Shown: positions 32,655-42,212, counted from the first letter of the stretch. The stretch: DNA of 50,241 nt from a bacterium (GCA_030697705.1 JAUYPE010000018.1:1-50241), one strand, 5' to 3'. A program made the numbers and translations. Notes: a model not told the origin generated them from the sequence alone.

Positions 32655-33335
32655 ATGATTCAAAATATGATTCAAAAAACGGAGTGGGAGAATTTTTTCT
32701 CAAACAATAAAGCAACCGAGTGGTACCCGAGCGAGGCGGTGGTGCGGTTTTTGTGCTCATATAGGAAAGAACACGGCTCGTCGGGCGCGAAATTTCTTGA
32801 CCTCGGATGTGGAAACGGCCGTCATGTGTGGCTCGCGGCGAAAGAAGGATTTACTCCCTACGGCATAGATCTCTCCGAGCAGGCGATCAAACTGGCGAAA
32901 GAATGGATGGCGCGAGATGGACTCTCCTACGCGGATCTGCGGCATGGTAGTATCGCCGACCCGCTTCCGTACGCTGATAATTTTTTTGATATCGCGGTGA
33001 GTTACGGCGTGCTTGACCATATGGTCATCGCCGAGGCGCGGCGCGCACTTCAAGAGCTTCTGCGCGTATTGAAACCCGGGGGCGCCATTCTTCTGAAGCT
33101 TGAATCAAACACATCGTTTACGTTTGATTCGTCGCGACAATTCGCAAAAAACGAAATTATTCTTGAGAAGAAAGTGGAAAAAGGCATGGTACAGCATTTT
33201 TTTGATCGAGATGAAGTGGTGGCATTGGTGCGCGATTTCGTCCTCGTCCGGGCATTTCGCGAAGACCTTCGGCGATTTGATGATTTGGAAAAAAACGATC
33301 AGTCGCGCTGGATTTTCATCGGTAAAAAGCCCTAG
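32655..33335 (+). CDS. SAM-dependent methyltransferase
   Basis: 226 aa. Motif I FLDLGCGNGRHVWLA, IDLSEQAIKLAKEW, DIAVSYGVLDHM and LKPGGAILLKLESN follow canonical order. The start is uncertain: GTG 32646 would overlap the ACP stop (GTGA), ATG 32655 and 32667 lie inside a triple repeat of TGATTCAAAA. Position directly after the FkbH/ACP pair suggests O-methylation of a glyceryl or sugar hydroxyl. Confidence 0.87.
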   Translation: MIQNMIQKTEWENFFSNNKATEWYPSEAVVRFLCSYRKEHGSSGAKFLDLGCGNGRHVWLAAKEGFTPYGIDLSEQAIKLAKEWMARDGLSYADLRHGSIADPLPYADNFFDIAVSYGVLDHMVIAEARRALQELLRVLKPGGAILLKLESNTSFTFDSSRQFAKNEIILEKKVEKGMVQHFFDRDEVVALVRDFVLVRAFREDLRRFDDLEKNDQSRWIFIGKKP

Positions 33336-33442
33336 ACCCCCCTGCATTATAACCATTTCTCCTCTCATTAATGGTCTGACAAAGTTAGATGTTGGAAATC
33401 TCAAAGAGGAGTATGAGGTTTATGCGATAAAATAAAAGCGTT

Positions 33443-35371
33443 ATGAATAACGAGCAGCTCCATCGCAAAAAGGACTCGGCGCGGATTGTGTGGGATTCAA
33501 AACCGCGCCGCGCGCCCAATCCTAAAGACATTGAGTTTCAAACCGCCGAGGTCGTGATTCCGAATCCGGAAGCCGCCGGGCAGCTGCCAGTGTCTTTTCA
33601 AGACAAGCTCCTTGGCGAAGAAGAACTGGACAAGCAGAAAATGAATCGCCTTATCTGGGGCGACAATCTGCTCGCTATGCAGGCGCTTTTGAATCAGGGC
33701 TATGAAGGCAAAATCAATCTCATTTATATTGACCCGCCGTTTGATTCCAAAGCGGACTATTCGCATAAAATTAAACTTGGCGAAACCGAATTTACCAAAG
33801 AGCCCTCGGTGATTGAGCGGCTCGCCTACAAAGACACGTGGGTCGGCGGCACGGACAGCTATTTGGATATGCTCTATCCGCGCCTGCAATTGATGAAACG
33901 TTTACTCGCTCCAAATGGCTCAATTTATGTCCACTTGGATTGGCATGTCGGACATTATGTAAAAGTGATGATGGATGAGATTTTTGGAAAAGATAATTTT
34001 GTGAATGAAATTGTATGGAATTATGTGAGTGGTGGTATTTCAAATCAATTTTTCGCTCGGAAACATGATAATGTTTATTTTTATGCAAAAGATATAGAGC
34101 ACCACATTTTCAATGTGCAGAAAGAGCGTGATGAGGAAAAAATCGCAAAAATAAATAAATCGAAAATCTTCTCGGACGAAAAAGGTGAATACACCTGGTA
34201 TATCCGTCCAGATACAAATCCAAAAGTACCGCTAGGAGTGAAATCTTATCTTGATAAGTTTATGCAAGATGTATGGGATATACCAATTGTGAATCCCCAA
34301 GCGTATGAGCGACTTGATTATGACACTCAAAAACCATTAGCACTGTTGGAAAGAATCTTAAAGGCATCATCAAATGAAAATGATCTCGTTGCAGACTTTT
34401 TCTCTGGTTCCGGTACAACTCTTGCTGTTGCTGAAAAACTCAATCGGCGGTGGATTGGGTGCGAGCTCGGGAAAGTCGGTATACAAGTCGCGCGCGGGCG
34501 TCTGGTGGAGCAAAAATCAAAGCTGTTTCTTATTGAAAACATCGGCAACTACCAGCGCGAGATGATTTATCTTGGCGGAGCGCGGATTTACGAGATGCAG
34601 AAAATTATTTTGAAGCTCTATGGAGCAGAACCAATGGCGAACCGTAAGGATTTGGGCGTGCGGAAAACCGAGGACGGCGCGCTGGAACTCGTCTATTGCG
34701 GTTATCCCGACCGTGCGGTTGCGGCGCATAAGGTGGAGGATTTGGCGATTGAGGCGGCTACGCTTGACGGCGCGGGCTACAAACGACTCGTGATTTTGGC
34801 GTGGGATTATGAATACAATTATGACGAACTATTGCAGACGCGGATAAAAGCCGCCGGAAAGGATTTGAAAACGGAAATTATCAGCCGACAGATTCCGCCG
34901 GACATTTACGAGTATTTGAAACAGGCAAAATCAGAGGAAGATATTGAGCGGCTTTCGGATAAGGTAAAGTTTTTGGAAAAGCCGTATTTGAAATTGCTGA
35001 AACCGAAGGTGGATGACAACTCGGTTACCATCGGCATTGAAAAGTATGTGCTATATGACTTCCCGCTCGGAAATGGCAAGAAAGCGGACGAAGACCGCGA
35101 GGCATTGTTGCATCTCGTCAAGGACAATTTCGCTATCTTGATTGACTATTGGGCGGTGGATTGGGATTACGATGGACTGACGTTCAAAAGCCAGTGGCAG
35201 GATTTGCGCGGTTTGGGACGGAAGACAAAAGTAGTAACAACGGAGAAAGAACATTCTTATCCCTCGACTGTGCTCGGGACAGGCGAAAAAACGGGAAAAC
35301 ATACCATTGCCGTCCGCGTGGTAGATATTTTCGGCAACGATGCGACCGCAACAATTGATATAAAGGCATAA
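33443..35371 (+). CDS. mod: Type III restriction-modification DNA methyltransferase (Mod)
   Basis: 642 aa. The catalytic motif IV DPPF (Asp97) comes before motif I FSGSGTT (about 320), as in beta-class N6-adenine methyltransferases, and the length and KMNRLIWGDNLLAM lead-in fit type III Mod. It marks and recognises the site for Res. The central segment (about 33.9-34.4 kb), where the target-recognition domain lies, is distinctly AT-richer than both ends of the gene, suggesting a swapped recognition domain. Preceded by a ~100-bp gap with a short orphan coding remnant. Confidence 0.93.
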   Translation: MNNEQLHRKKDSARIVWDSKPRRAPNPKDIEFQTAEVVIPNPEAAGQLPVSFQDKLLGEEELDKQKMNRLIWGDNLLAMQALLNQGYEGKINLIYIDPPFDSKADYSHKIKLGETEFTKEPSVIERLAYKDTWVGGTDSYLDMLYPRLQLMKRLLAPNGSIYVHLDWHVGHYVKVMMDEIFGKDNFVNEIVWNYVSGGISNQFFARKHDNVYFYAKDIEHHIFNVQKERDEEKIAKINKSKIFSDEKGEYTWYIRPDTNPKVPLGVKSYLDKFMQDVWDIPIVNPQAYERLDYDTQKPLALLERILKASSNENDLVADFFSGSGTTLAVAEKLNRRWIGCELGKVGIQVARGRLVEQKSKLFLIENIGNYQREMIYLGGARIYEMQKIILKLYGAEPMANRKDLGVRKTEDGALELVYCGYPDRAVAAHKVEDLAIEAATLDGAGYKRLVILAWDYEYNYDELLQTRIKAAGKDLKTEIISRQIPPDIYEYLKQAKSEEDIERLSDKVKFLEKPYLKLLKPKVDDNSVTIGIEKYVLYDFPLGNGKKADEDREALLHLVKDNFAILIDYWAVDWDYDGLTFKSQWQDLRGLGRKTKVVTTEKEHSYPSTVLGTGEKTGKHTIAVRVVDIFGNDATATIDIKA

Positions 35372-35375
35372 TTTT

Positions 35376-37004
35376 ATGTATATCCCAGAAGACATTGATG
35401 ATATTTTGCGAAATAGAGAAAATGAGGTCTTGGAATTTAAAGAAGCCAAGGGTAATTTTGATTCAGGAGATCGATCAGATTGTTGCGCTGCAATCGCAAA
35501 CACAGGCGGAGGGAGATTATTATTGGGAGTTACGGATGCTGGAGATATAGTCGGTACCAAAGTATATATGGGTACTCTTAACAAAATCCCCCATGATGTG
35601 TATCAAAGAATCAGCGTCACAATTCTGGCAGAGGATGTTCTTCATCCGAAAGGAAGAGTGGTGGTTTTTGACATACCGTCACGACCGGTTGGTCGACGTG
35701 TAAAATCAGATGGCCATTATCGCTATCCAATTCGGAAAGGGGAATCCATCGTAGAAATGGACGATGAGGATACAAAAGCAATACTTAATGAAGTGCAGCC
35801 GGATTTTTCTTCCGGCATTATCGAGAGTTTGACCATCGGTGATATTGATGAACGAGCGGTTGATGATTTTAAAAAAAGAATGGCCGAAAAAACAGGCAAC
35901 CACGCGCTTATTAATTCCTCTACGGAGCGGATATTGCAGGACGCAGAGCTTATACGGGGCGGTAAACTCACTCTCGCGTGTCTGGTTTTGCTTGGGAAGA
36001 AAGAGAAGATTGCGGAGTTATTGCCACAGGCAGAGATTATTTACGAATGGCGCAATTCATCAGAACAAATTCACCATGACTCTCGCGTGTCTTGGAGAGC
36101 GCCGTATTTTATTGTTTACGACGATATTTGGCAAACGATTCATGCACGCAATCTCCGCACACCGTACCAGGAGGGATTTATACAGCAAGAGGTGCTGGCG
36201 TTTGACGAGAAGTCGTGTCGTGAAGCTGTTAATAACGCAGTCGCCCATCGCGACTATTCAATTAGCGGGCGTTCAGTTTTTATCTATGCGTCTCCCGAAT
36301 CATTTGCAGTAGTTAGTCCCGGAGGTTTTCCAGAACATATTACGCCAGAAAATATTTTAAAAGCCCCTCCGCACTGGCGGAATCGGCTGATTGCTGAAGC
36401 GCTTGAGCGTACAAAATTGGTAGAAAAATCTGGACAGGGAATAGATATAATTTTTGATGCGACTATCCGGCACGGAAAAGGGCTCCCTGATTTTAGAGGC
36501 ACAGATGCTTATACGGTGCGAATAAACATTCCGTCAAAAGTGAAAGACGCTGAATTCATAAGATTTTTGGAGAAAATTGTCAACGAAAAACAGATTAGCT
36601 TTTCTTTTGATGAAATTTATGAATTAGAGTTGCTTCGTGAGCAAAAAGTTGTCGCAAATCCGCAACACAAAGAAAAATTTTTGAAACTTGGGATTGTGGA
36701 AAAAATAGGCAAAACAAGCGGAACAAAATATATGCTTTCGCATAGGTATTATTCCTATGAGGAAAAGCCCGGTGCATATACAAGAATAAGAGGGCTTACT
36801 CGTGAGCATAAAAAACAGTTAATACTTGCGCATATTAAACGTGAAAGCCACGGTCAGATACGGGATTTTATAGATGCATTTCCTGAATTGAAGCGATCTG
36901 ATATCAATAATCTTCTTCAAGAATTAAAGCATGATAATCTGATCTATCTCGAGGGGAAGACACGGACAGGTGTTTGGAAGTTAGTTAAAAGAGAGATAGA
37001 TTAG
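35376..37004 (+). CDS. AlbA_2/Schlafen-type putative DNA-binding protein with ATPase-like C-terminus
   Basis: 542 aa. N-terminal ENEVLEFKEAKGN, CAAIANTGGGRLLLGV and YRYPIRKGES are the AlbA_2 (Schlafen-like) signature. The middle VNNAVAHRDY and GGFPEHI... with GQGIDIIF match the RecG-like/HATPase_c_4 extension usually following AlbA_2. C-terminal helices may be winged-helix. It is 5 bp after mod and 66 bp before res, a location where accessory nucleic-acid-sensing proteins are found in phage-defence systems. Function in restriction is inferred. Confidence 0.85.
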   Translation: MYIPEDIDDILRNRENEVLEFKEAKGNFDSGDRSDCCAAIANTGGGRLLLGVTDAGDIVGTKVYMGTLNKIPHDVYQRISVTILAEDVLHPKGRVVVFDIPSRPVGRRVKSDGHYRYPIRKGESIVEMDDEDTKAILNEVQPDFSSGIIESLTIGDIDERAVDDFKKRMAEKTGNHALINSSTERILQDAELIRGGKLTLACLVLLGKKEKIAELLPQAEIIYEWRNSSEQIHHDSRVSWRAPYFIVYDDIWQTIHARNLRTPYQEGFIQQEVLAFDEKSCREAVNNAVAHRDYSISGRSVFIYASPESFAVVSPGGFPEHITPENILKAPPHWRNRLIAEALERTKLVEKSGQGIDIIFDATIRHGKGLPDFRGTDAYTVRINIPSKVKDAEFIRFLEKIVNEKQISFSFDEIYELELLREQKVVANPQHKEKFLKLGIVEKIGKTSGTKYMLSHRYYSYEEKPGAYTRIRGLTREHKKQLILAHIKRESHGQIRDFIDAFPELKRSDINNLLQELKHDNLIYLEGKTRTGVWKLVKREID

Positions 37005-37070
37005 TTAAAGAATGATGAAAATATGGCTTAAAATAAGGGTGTGAATAAGTTGAAAGTTTAAATAGTTTTT

Positions 37071-39932
37071 ATGCCAAAGAAAGTTAAAAACAATTTACTC
37101 AATGAACTGCCGCTTGCCGCCACGCTTGCGCCGGAAGTGAAGGCGTGGGCGGATCAGGGCTGGCAGGGGGTAACCCAGACGACCTACGAACTTTTGGCGT
37201 ATTGGTTTAATCGCGACGAGGAAACGGACGAGAAATTTCATGACTGCCAGCGACGCGCGGTGGAAACGATTATTTACTGCCACGAGGTTTTGGGGATTGA
37301 AACTTTGAAGCAAGCATTTGAAAGATTCGCTCCGGAAGCACTTACGGCAAGTGCCGCGCTTTCGGAAGAAGTGCAGAATTTACCATTTGCGAAATATTGT
37401 CTTAAAATGGCAACCGGTACCGGCAAGACATGGGTTTTGGCCGCGCTTTTGGTTTGGCAGTATTTCAACGCTTTGAATGGTGAACGGCCGGGCAAGTACT
37501 CTACGCACTTTTTGCTTGTTGCGCCCGGACATGAAGTATTGAACCGCCTGCTGGATATGTTTTTGGGAAAGCATGATGTCATGACTGGCAATCGCGACAA
37601 ATCCAAATCAGATTTTGAACGAGCACTTTTTATGCCGGAGGGCGAGCGGTTTCGTAATCATTTTCATCTGCGAATACTGGAGCCGTCCGACATTCGACCT
37701 AATCTTACACCACCGGATGAGCCGTTTGTGTATATCACCAACTGGCAACAGTTTCGTTTGAAAGAATCCACCAATTTATGGGACCAACTGACGGGCGCTG
37801 ATGTTGAGGAACAACCACGCGGTGAGATTATTGCTGATTTTATGAGCGAGTATTCGGATTTGATTATTTTCAACGACGAGGCGCACCATGTCCACGACGC
37901 CAAAACCGCCAAAGGCGAGGAATTGGTCTGGCGGAAATTCTTGGTGGTACTTTATAACCGAATGGCGGAAAAGCGCGGCAGTGAAAGGGGCGTATTTTTG
38001 CAAATTGATTTTTCCGCCACGCCTTTCTATGGAAGTGCTACAAAGAAAGAGTATTTTCCCCATATCGTTTATGACTTTGACCTTGTAGAAGCGATGAGGG
38101 CTATGCTTGTGAAGCAGATATTTTTGGAAGAACGGCAAGGAATGATGGGCGAGAGAATGGAAGACCTTGAGCCCCTAGCCGAACGAGCCGAGGCGGACGA
38201 TGAACGTCGTCGTGGACAGGTTATCAGTGTTTCCGTAAGTCAAAAACTGCTTTTGGACATCGGCAGAAAAAAGATGGAGCAGATAGCCGTGGAATTTCGC
38301 GAAAAAGGAATGGATAAAAAGCCGGTGCTTTTTGTGCTTGCGGAAAATACCGAAGTGGCAGATTTGGTTGCTGAACATTTGGCTAATTTGACCGACGAGT
38401 GCGGGAGGAATTATCGCAATCAGATTCTCGTGATTCATTCTGATAAAAAGGGTGAGATGAGCGAAAAAGATTGGGAAAAGTATCGTCAGCAACTGGAAAC
38501 ACTGGATGAGTCGGAAGAAATAAACCCGATTCGCGTTGTGGTGAGCGTCTTGATGTTGCGCGAGGGCTTTGATACGCAAAATGTGGCGGTAGTCGTAGTT
38601 TTGCGAAGCGCGAAAGCCGATCTCCTCTTGGAGCAGATTGTTGGGCGTGGCGTTCGGCTGATGTTTCCAGAATATAAATATCCCGAACTTATGGACTTGA
38701 AGCGGGAGGCGCGAGAGGATGTGATGAGAAAGCGTGCGCCTAAAAACTCTTTGGACTTTCTGTTTGTCGTTGAACATCCGAAATTCAGGGGTTTTTATGA
38801 AGAATTACAGAGGCAGGGATACGCCATTGGCATGGGAGATTCTTCCGGCACGGAAACGACCGGCGACTTGGCTTTATCGGAAGCCACGCCCGAAAGAATT
38901 AAAAAATATGATCTTTTATGGCCGATACAGGTGTACGAACAGTCGCCAAAGTTTGATTTTTCCGCCATAGGTATTTCGGGGTTACCGAAGTACTCCATTC
39001 CATTTGAGGTGCTCAAAAAACAGCTTTCCAGAATCTCCATCACAGAAACACATGCCGAGACGGGCGGGAAAATAAAAACATGGAAACTGGACAATCAGTA
39101 TTTTGACTATGGCCATTTCTTGCGCCAAGCGACAATGGCAGTGGCTTCCGAGCGGGAAAAACATATTTTCACCGGTAATATGGCAGAAATTACGGCTATC
39201 ATTGATGAGTATGCCAGCAATTACTTATTCGGCGGCGAGATTGATTGGCAAAAGGCAGAAAATTATACGGTTCTTAACTACGCGCCGCTTTTTGATGATG
39301 TTGTGCGGAATGTAAGGAATGCACTATTGGCGGGTTTGGGCGCGATTCAATATGAAGTGAAAGCAGGGAAAATTGGCAGATTGAGCGATGTGAAAAAAAT
39401 TTTCGTGCGCAAATCGTTTTCCGTGCCGGTAGAGCGGTGTATTTATCCGCTTTCTGCATATTCACGCCGTGGAGAGGGTTTTGAGAAAAAATTTATGGAG
39501 GAAACTCTGGATAAATCCGCCGAGGTTGAGGCGTTTGGAAAAATCCAACAGAGAAAACACTTGCTCAATATTTCTTATCGGGACAAAGACGAAATCAAAC
39601 GGGATTATTTTCCCGACTTTATTATCAAGACAAGAGATAAAATGTATATCGTGGAGACCAAAGCCGAGGGCGAGATGCAAAATGCGGAAGGCAACGAAAA
39701 GAATTTGATCGTTTTGAAGGCGCGTGCGGCGATAAGCTGGTGCAAAACGGCAAGCCAAGTGTCGCTACCAAGCCAACCGCAGGAATGGGAGTATTTTATG
39801 CTCTCCGAAAAAACATTCAACGAAAATCGGCAGTTGGGCTTTGATGCGGTAGCGACTTTGGGCAGATTGGATTTAGAGCGACTCTTGGCGGCTGGAGCGG
39901 GTAAATTGTTTCTTATGCAAGAGGTCTTATGA
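37071..39932 (+). CDS. res: Type III restriction endonuclease subunit (Res)
   Basis: 953 aa. SF2 helicase: Walker A ATGTGKTW (Lys119), motif II DEAHH (Asp269), motif VI QIVGRGVR, and a C-terminal PD-(D/E)xK nuclease YFPDFIIK ... VETKA (Asp849, Glu862, Lys864). All catalytic residues are intact. With Mod it should cleave unmodified DNA after ATP-driven translocation. The stop overlaps the start of the GNAT gene (ATGA). Base composition is close to that of the glycan genes. Confidence 0.94.
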   Translation: MPKKVKNNLLNELPLAATLAPEVKAWADQGWQGVTQTTYELLAYWFNRDEETDEKFHDCQRRAVETIIYCHEVLGIETLKQAFERFAPEALTASAALSEEVQNLPFAKYCLKMATGTGKTWVLAALLVWQYFNALNGERPGKYSTHFLLVAPGHEVLNRLLDMFLGKHDVMTGNRDKSKSDFERALFMPEGERFRNHFHLRILEPSDIRPNLTPPDEPFVYITNWQQFRLKESTNLWDQLTGADVEEQPRGEIIADFMSEYSDLIIFNDEAHHVHDAKTAKGEELVWRKFLVVLYNRMAEKRGSERGVFLQIDFSATPFYGSATKKEYFPHIVYDFDLVEAMRAMLVKQIFLEERQGMMGERMEDLEPLAERAEADDERRRGQVISVSVSQKLLLDIGRKKMEQIAVEFREKGMDKKPVLFVLAENTEVADLVAEHLANLTDECGRNYRNQILVIHSDKKGEMSEKDWEKYRQQLETLDESEEINPIRVVVSVLMLREGFDTQNVAVVVVLRSAKADLLLEQIVGRGVRLMFPEYKYPELMDLKREAREDVMRKRAPKNSLDFLFVVEHPKFRGFYEELQRQGYAIGMGDSSGTETTGDLALSEATPERIKKYDLLWPIQVYEQSPKFDFSAIGISGLPKYSIPFEVLKKQLSRISITETHAETGGKIKTWKLDNQYFDYGHFLRQATMAVASEREKHIFTGNMAEITAIIDEYASNYLFGGEIDWQKAENYTVLNYAPLFDDVVRNVRNALLAGLGAIQYEVKAGKIGRLSDVKKIFVRKSFSVPVERCIYPLSAYSRRGEGFEKKFMEETLDKSAEVEAFGKIQQRKHLLNISYRDKDEIKRDYFPDFIIKTRDKMYIVETKAEGEMQNAEGNEKNLIVLKARAAISWCKTASQVSLPSQPQEWEYFMLSEKTFNENRQLGFDAVATLGRLDLERLLAAGAGKLFLMQEVL

Positions 39933-40954
39933 AGGCACTTACGATTTGTCCCCTAGCGCCTGACGACCACGAGGCGTTCGGGTTTTATATAGCCAAGGCG
40001 TACCACGAGAAATATATTCTGCGCGACCGGCGCTATCGCGAGTGGCAATATGGCGAAAGTTTACTGCTTGCGAAACACGACGGTGTCGTCGTCGGCCATT
40101 TCGGATTCCGCGACATGCGATATAAAGTATATGATCGCACCCTATTGGTACGCGTGCTCATGAATTTGTTTGTGAACCCCGACTACCGGCTGACGGGTGT
40201 CGGCGCGATTTTAGGGCGGGAAGTATTCGGAGAAGACCATCCCGTGCTCGTCTCTGGCTATACCTCTTTGGCTGAAAAACTTTTCTCGCATCTGCGTCCT
40301 CAATGGAAAAATACGGGAGTCCTTACGCGTTTTTTTGCGGTGTTGAATCCGGCGGCTCCTTTATTTGAAAGGTACGCAATTCCTCAAACGACGCTCTCCC
40401 ATACCGAGAGTGGGGCGATAACCGTCGATGAGCGTGTGCCTTCCGGGCCGTTTATTGATGCGTGCTGGCGCTTAGCAAAAGACCGTTTTCTAGTGACGGT
40501 TGAGCGGACCGCTTCGTATGTAACTTGGCGCTTTATCCGCCATCCGTTCTTCTCGTATCTTTACCTCACCGCGCGACAAAAATCCTCTCCGGCGGGTTAT
40601 CTTGTAGGCAGGATAGAGGAGGATAAGGGCTTCCGCATCGCTCGTATCATAGACCTCATAGCCACCCCCGCGGTTGAGGGGGCGCTTTTGGGAGCTTTTA
40701 TTGAACGCGCCAAACGCGAGGGTGCGGACGGGGCTGATATGTTTTTTTCGGGTTCCGTCTATCGCGAGGCGTTGCATGGGGCGGGTTTCTTTGATGTCGC
40801 GGGTACGGATTTTGAAAAATTTCCTATCCTGTTCAGTCCGCTGTCATTCAAAAAGGCCTCAATAAATATCGGGTATGACATGAACGCACCGCTGGAGGAT
40901 TGTTTTTTTACCAAGGCGGACGGAGATCAAGATCGTCCGAATCCGTACCAGTAG
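39929..40954 (+). CDS. GNAT-family acyltransferase
   Basis: 341 aa, longer than a single GNAT domain, probably two copies in tandem (a complete N-terminal domain and a degenerate C-terminal one). The acyl-CoA-binding motif A analogue NPDYRLTGVGAILGRE is visible about residue 90. Overlap with the res stop codon (ATGA) means it is read-through coupled with the restriction gene although functionally it belongs to the glycan locus. Likely N- or O-acylation of a sugar nucleotide; an acyl-ACP rather than acyl-CoA donor is conceivable given the ACP upstream. Confidence 0.75.
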   Translation: MKALTICPLAPDDHEAFGFYIAKAYHEKYILRDRRYREWQYGESLLLAKHDGVVVGHFGFRDMRYKVYDRTLLVRVLMNLFVNPDYRLTGVGAILGREVFGEDHPVLVSGYTSLAEKLFSHLRPQWKNTGVLTRFFAVLNPAAPLFERYAIPQTTLSHTESGAITVDERVPSGPFIDACWRLAKDRFLVTVERTASYVTWRFIRHPFFSYLYLTARQKSSPAGYLVGRIEEDKGFRIARIIDLIATPAVEGALLGAFIERAKREGADGADMFFSGSVYREALHGAGFFDVAGTDFEKFPILFSPLSFKKASINIGYDMNAPLEDCFFTKADGDQDRPNPYQ

Positions 40955-40964
40955 GAATAATATC

Positions 40965-42176
40965 ATGGTTTCTGTGCAAAAAAAGAGAAAAATCTGCTTT
41001 CCCATCATGAACCGGGTACACTACGCCCGGCAAAAATATCTGCTTGATTTACTGCAGGCCGACTCGCGCATCCAACTGCAAGTCGTCGTGGGAGGGTCCG
41101 CACTGCTGGAAAAATACGGCGAGCGCTTCGTACCCGCACTGGAGCAGTCGGGATTCCATGTTGACGATGCGCTCTATAATGTCATAGAGGGAGGCAACCA
41201 TATCGCGATGGCGAAAACCGCGGCGCTCACGGCGCTTGAGTTTTCCAATTCGCTCTATAAACTCAATCCAGATATTGTGCTGGTGCGCGGCGACCGGTTT
41301 GAACAGCTCGCCGTTGCGATGGTGGCGGCGTATGTGAACAAGACCGTTGCCCATATTGAGGGAGGAGATGTGTCGGGTACGATTGACGAGAGCGTCCGGC
41401 ATGCCATTACCAAGTTGGCGCATATCCACATGGTAACCAATGAAGACGCGCGCCGGCGGGTCATCCAGATGGGGGAGCGTCCCGCGAGCGTCTTTAATAT
41501 CGGATCGCCCGATGTGGAGTTCGCCGCGCGGGAGAAGAAAAAAATTGACGCCGCGCTCTGGCGCTCCATCGGTACGGGTCACGACATTGATTTTACCAAA
41601 CCCTACCTGATGGTCATGTATCATCCGGTCACCACGGAGGTGGACAATAAAGGTCCGGCGGAGGCGCTTCTTTCCGCCGTAGATGCGCTTAACATGCAGA
41701 CCGTATGGTTCTGGCCCAACAGCGATGCTGGTACCAATGAAATTGCCAAGGCGATCAGAGTGTGGCGGGAGGGAAAGAAGATAAAAAACAAGAAAATCAA
41801 ATTCGTCACCGATGTGCTCCCCGAGGATTTCATCGCACTCCTGCGCGGAGCAAGCGTATTAGTGGGCAACTCGTCCTCCGGCATTAAAGAGGCGTCGTAT
41901 CTCGGGGTTCCCGTGGTGAATATCGGTACGCGGCAAGGGGGTCGCCTGCGCGGTCCTCATGTGCGCGATGCGGGGTACGACACGAATGCCATACACGCCG
42001 CGATCCGCGCCCAGCTCAAACACGGACCGTACCATTCCTCTCATCTCTATTACCAGCCAAACACAAGCGAACGGATAGTGGACATTCTTGCCGGCGCCGA
42101 ACTCTCCATACAGAAAAAATTTATTGATGCGGAGGTTCCGCCGCTTCCGTCAACCATGAACGCGGTGGGGGTGTGA
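40965..42176 (+). CDS. neuC: Hydrolysing UDP-GlcNAc 2-epimerase
   Basis: 403 aa. DIVLVRGDRFEQLAVAMVA, HIEGGDVSGTIDESVRHAITKLAHIH, NIGSPDV, VMYHPVT and VGNSSSGIKEASYLGVPVVNIG are hallmark segments of the NeuC/LegG hydrolysing epimerases. The product would be ManNAc or a 2,4-diacetamido analogue plus UDP, feeding NeuB2. ATG 40965 is ten bases after the GNAT stop. Whether it makes sialic- or legionaminic-type precursors cannot be told. Confidence 0.93.
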   Translation: MVSVQKKRKICFPIMNRVHYARQKYLLDLLQADSRIQLQVVVGGSALLEKYGERFVPALEQSGFHVDDALYNVIEGGNHIAMAKTAALTALEFSNSLYKLNPDIVLVRGDRFEQLAVAMVAAYVNKTVAHIEGGDVSGTIDESVRHAITKLAHIHMVTNEDARRRVIQMGERPASVFNIGSPDVEFAAREKKKIDAALWRSIGTGHDIDFTKPYLMVMYHPVTTEVDNKGPAEALLSAVDALNMQTVWFWPNSDAGTNEIAKAIRVWREGKKIKNKKIKFVTDVLPEDFIALLRGASVLVGNSSSGIKEASYLGVPVVNIGTRQGGRLRGPHVRDAGYDTNAIHAAIRAQLKHGPYHSSHLYYQPNTSERIVDILAGAELSIQKKFIDAEVPPLPSTMNAVGV

Positions 42177-42212
42177 CACTGAAAGATGGCGGGTACACGC
42201 GAGAGAACGCTT

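Noticed and set aside
38175-38777. 200-aa minus-strand ORF
   Set aside because: Antisense to the helicase part of res.
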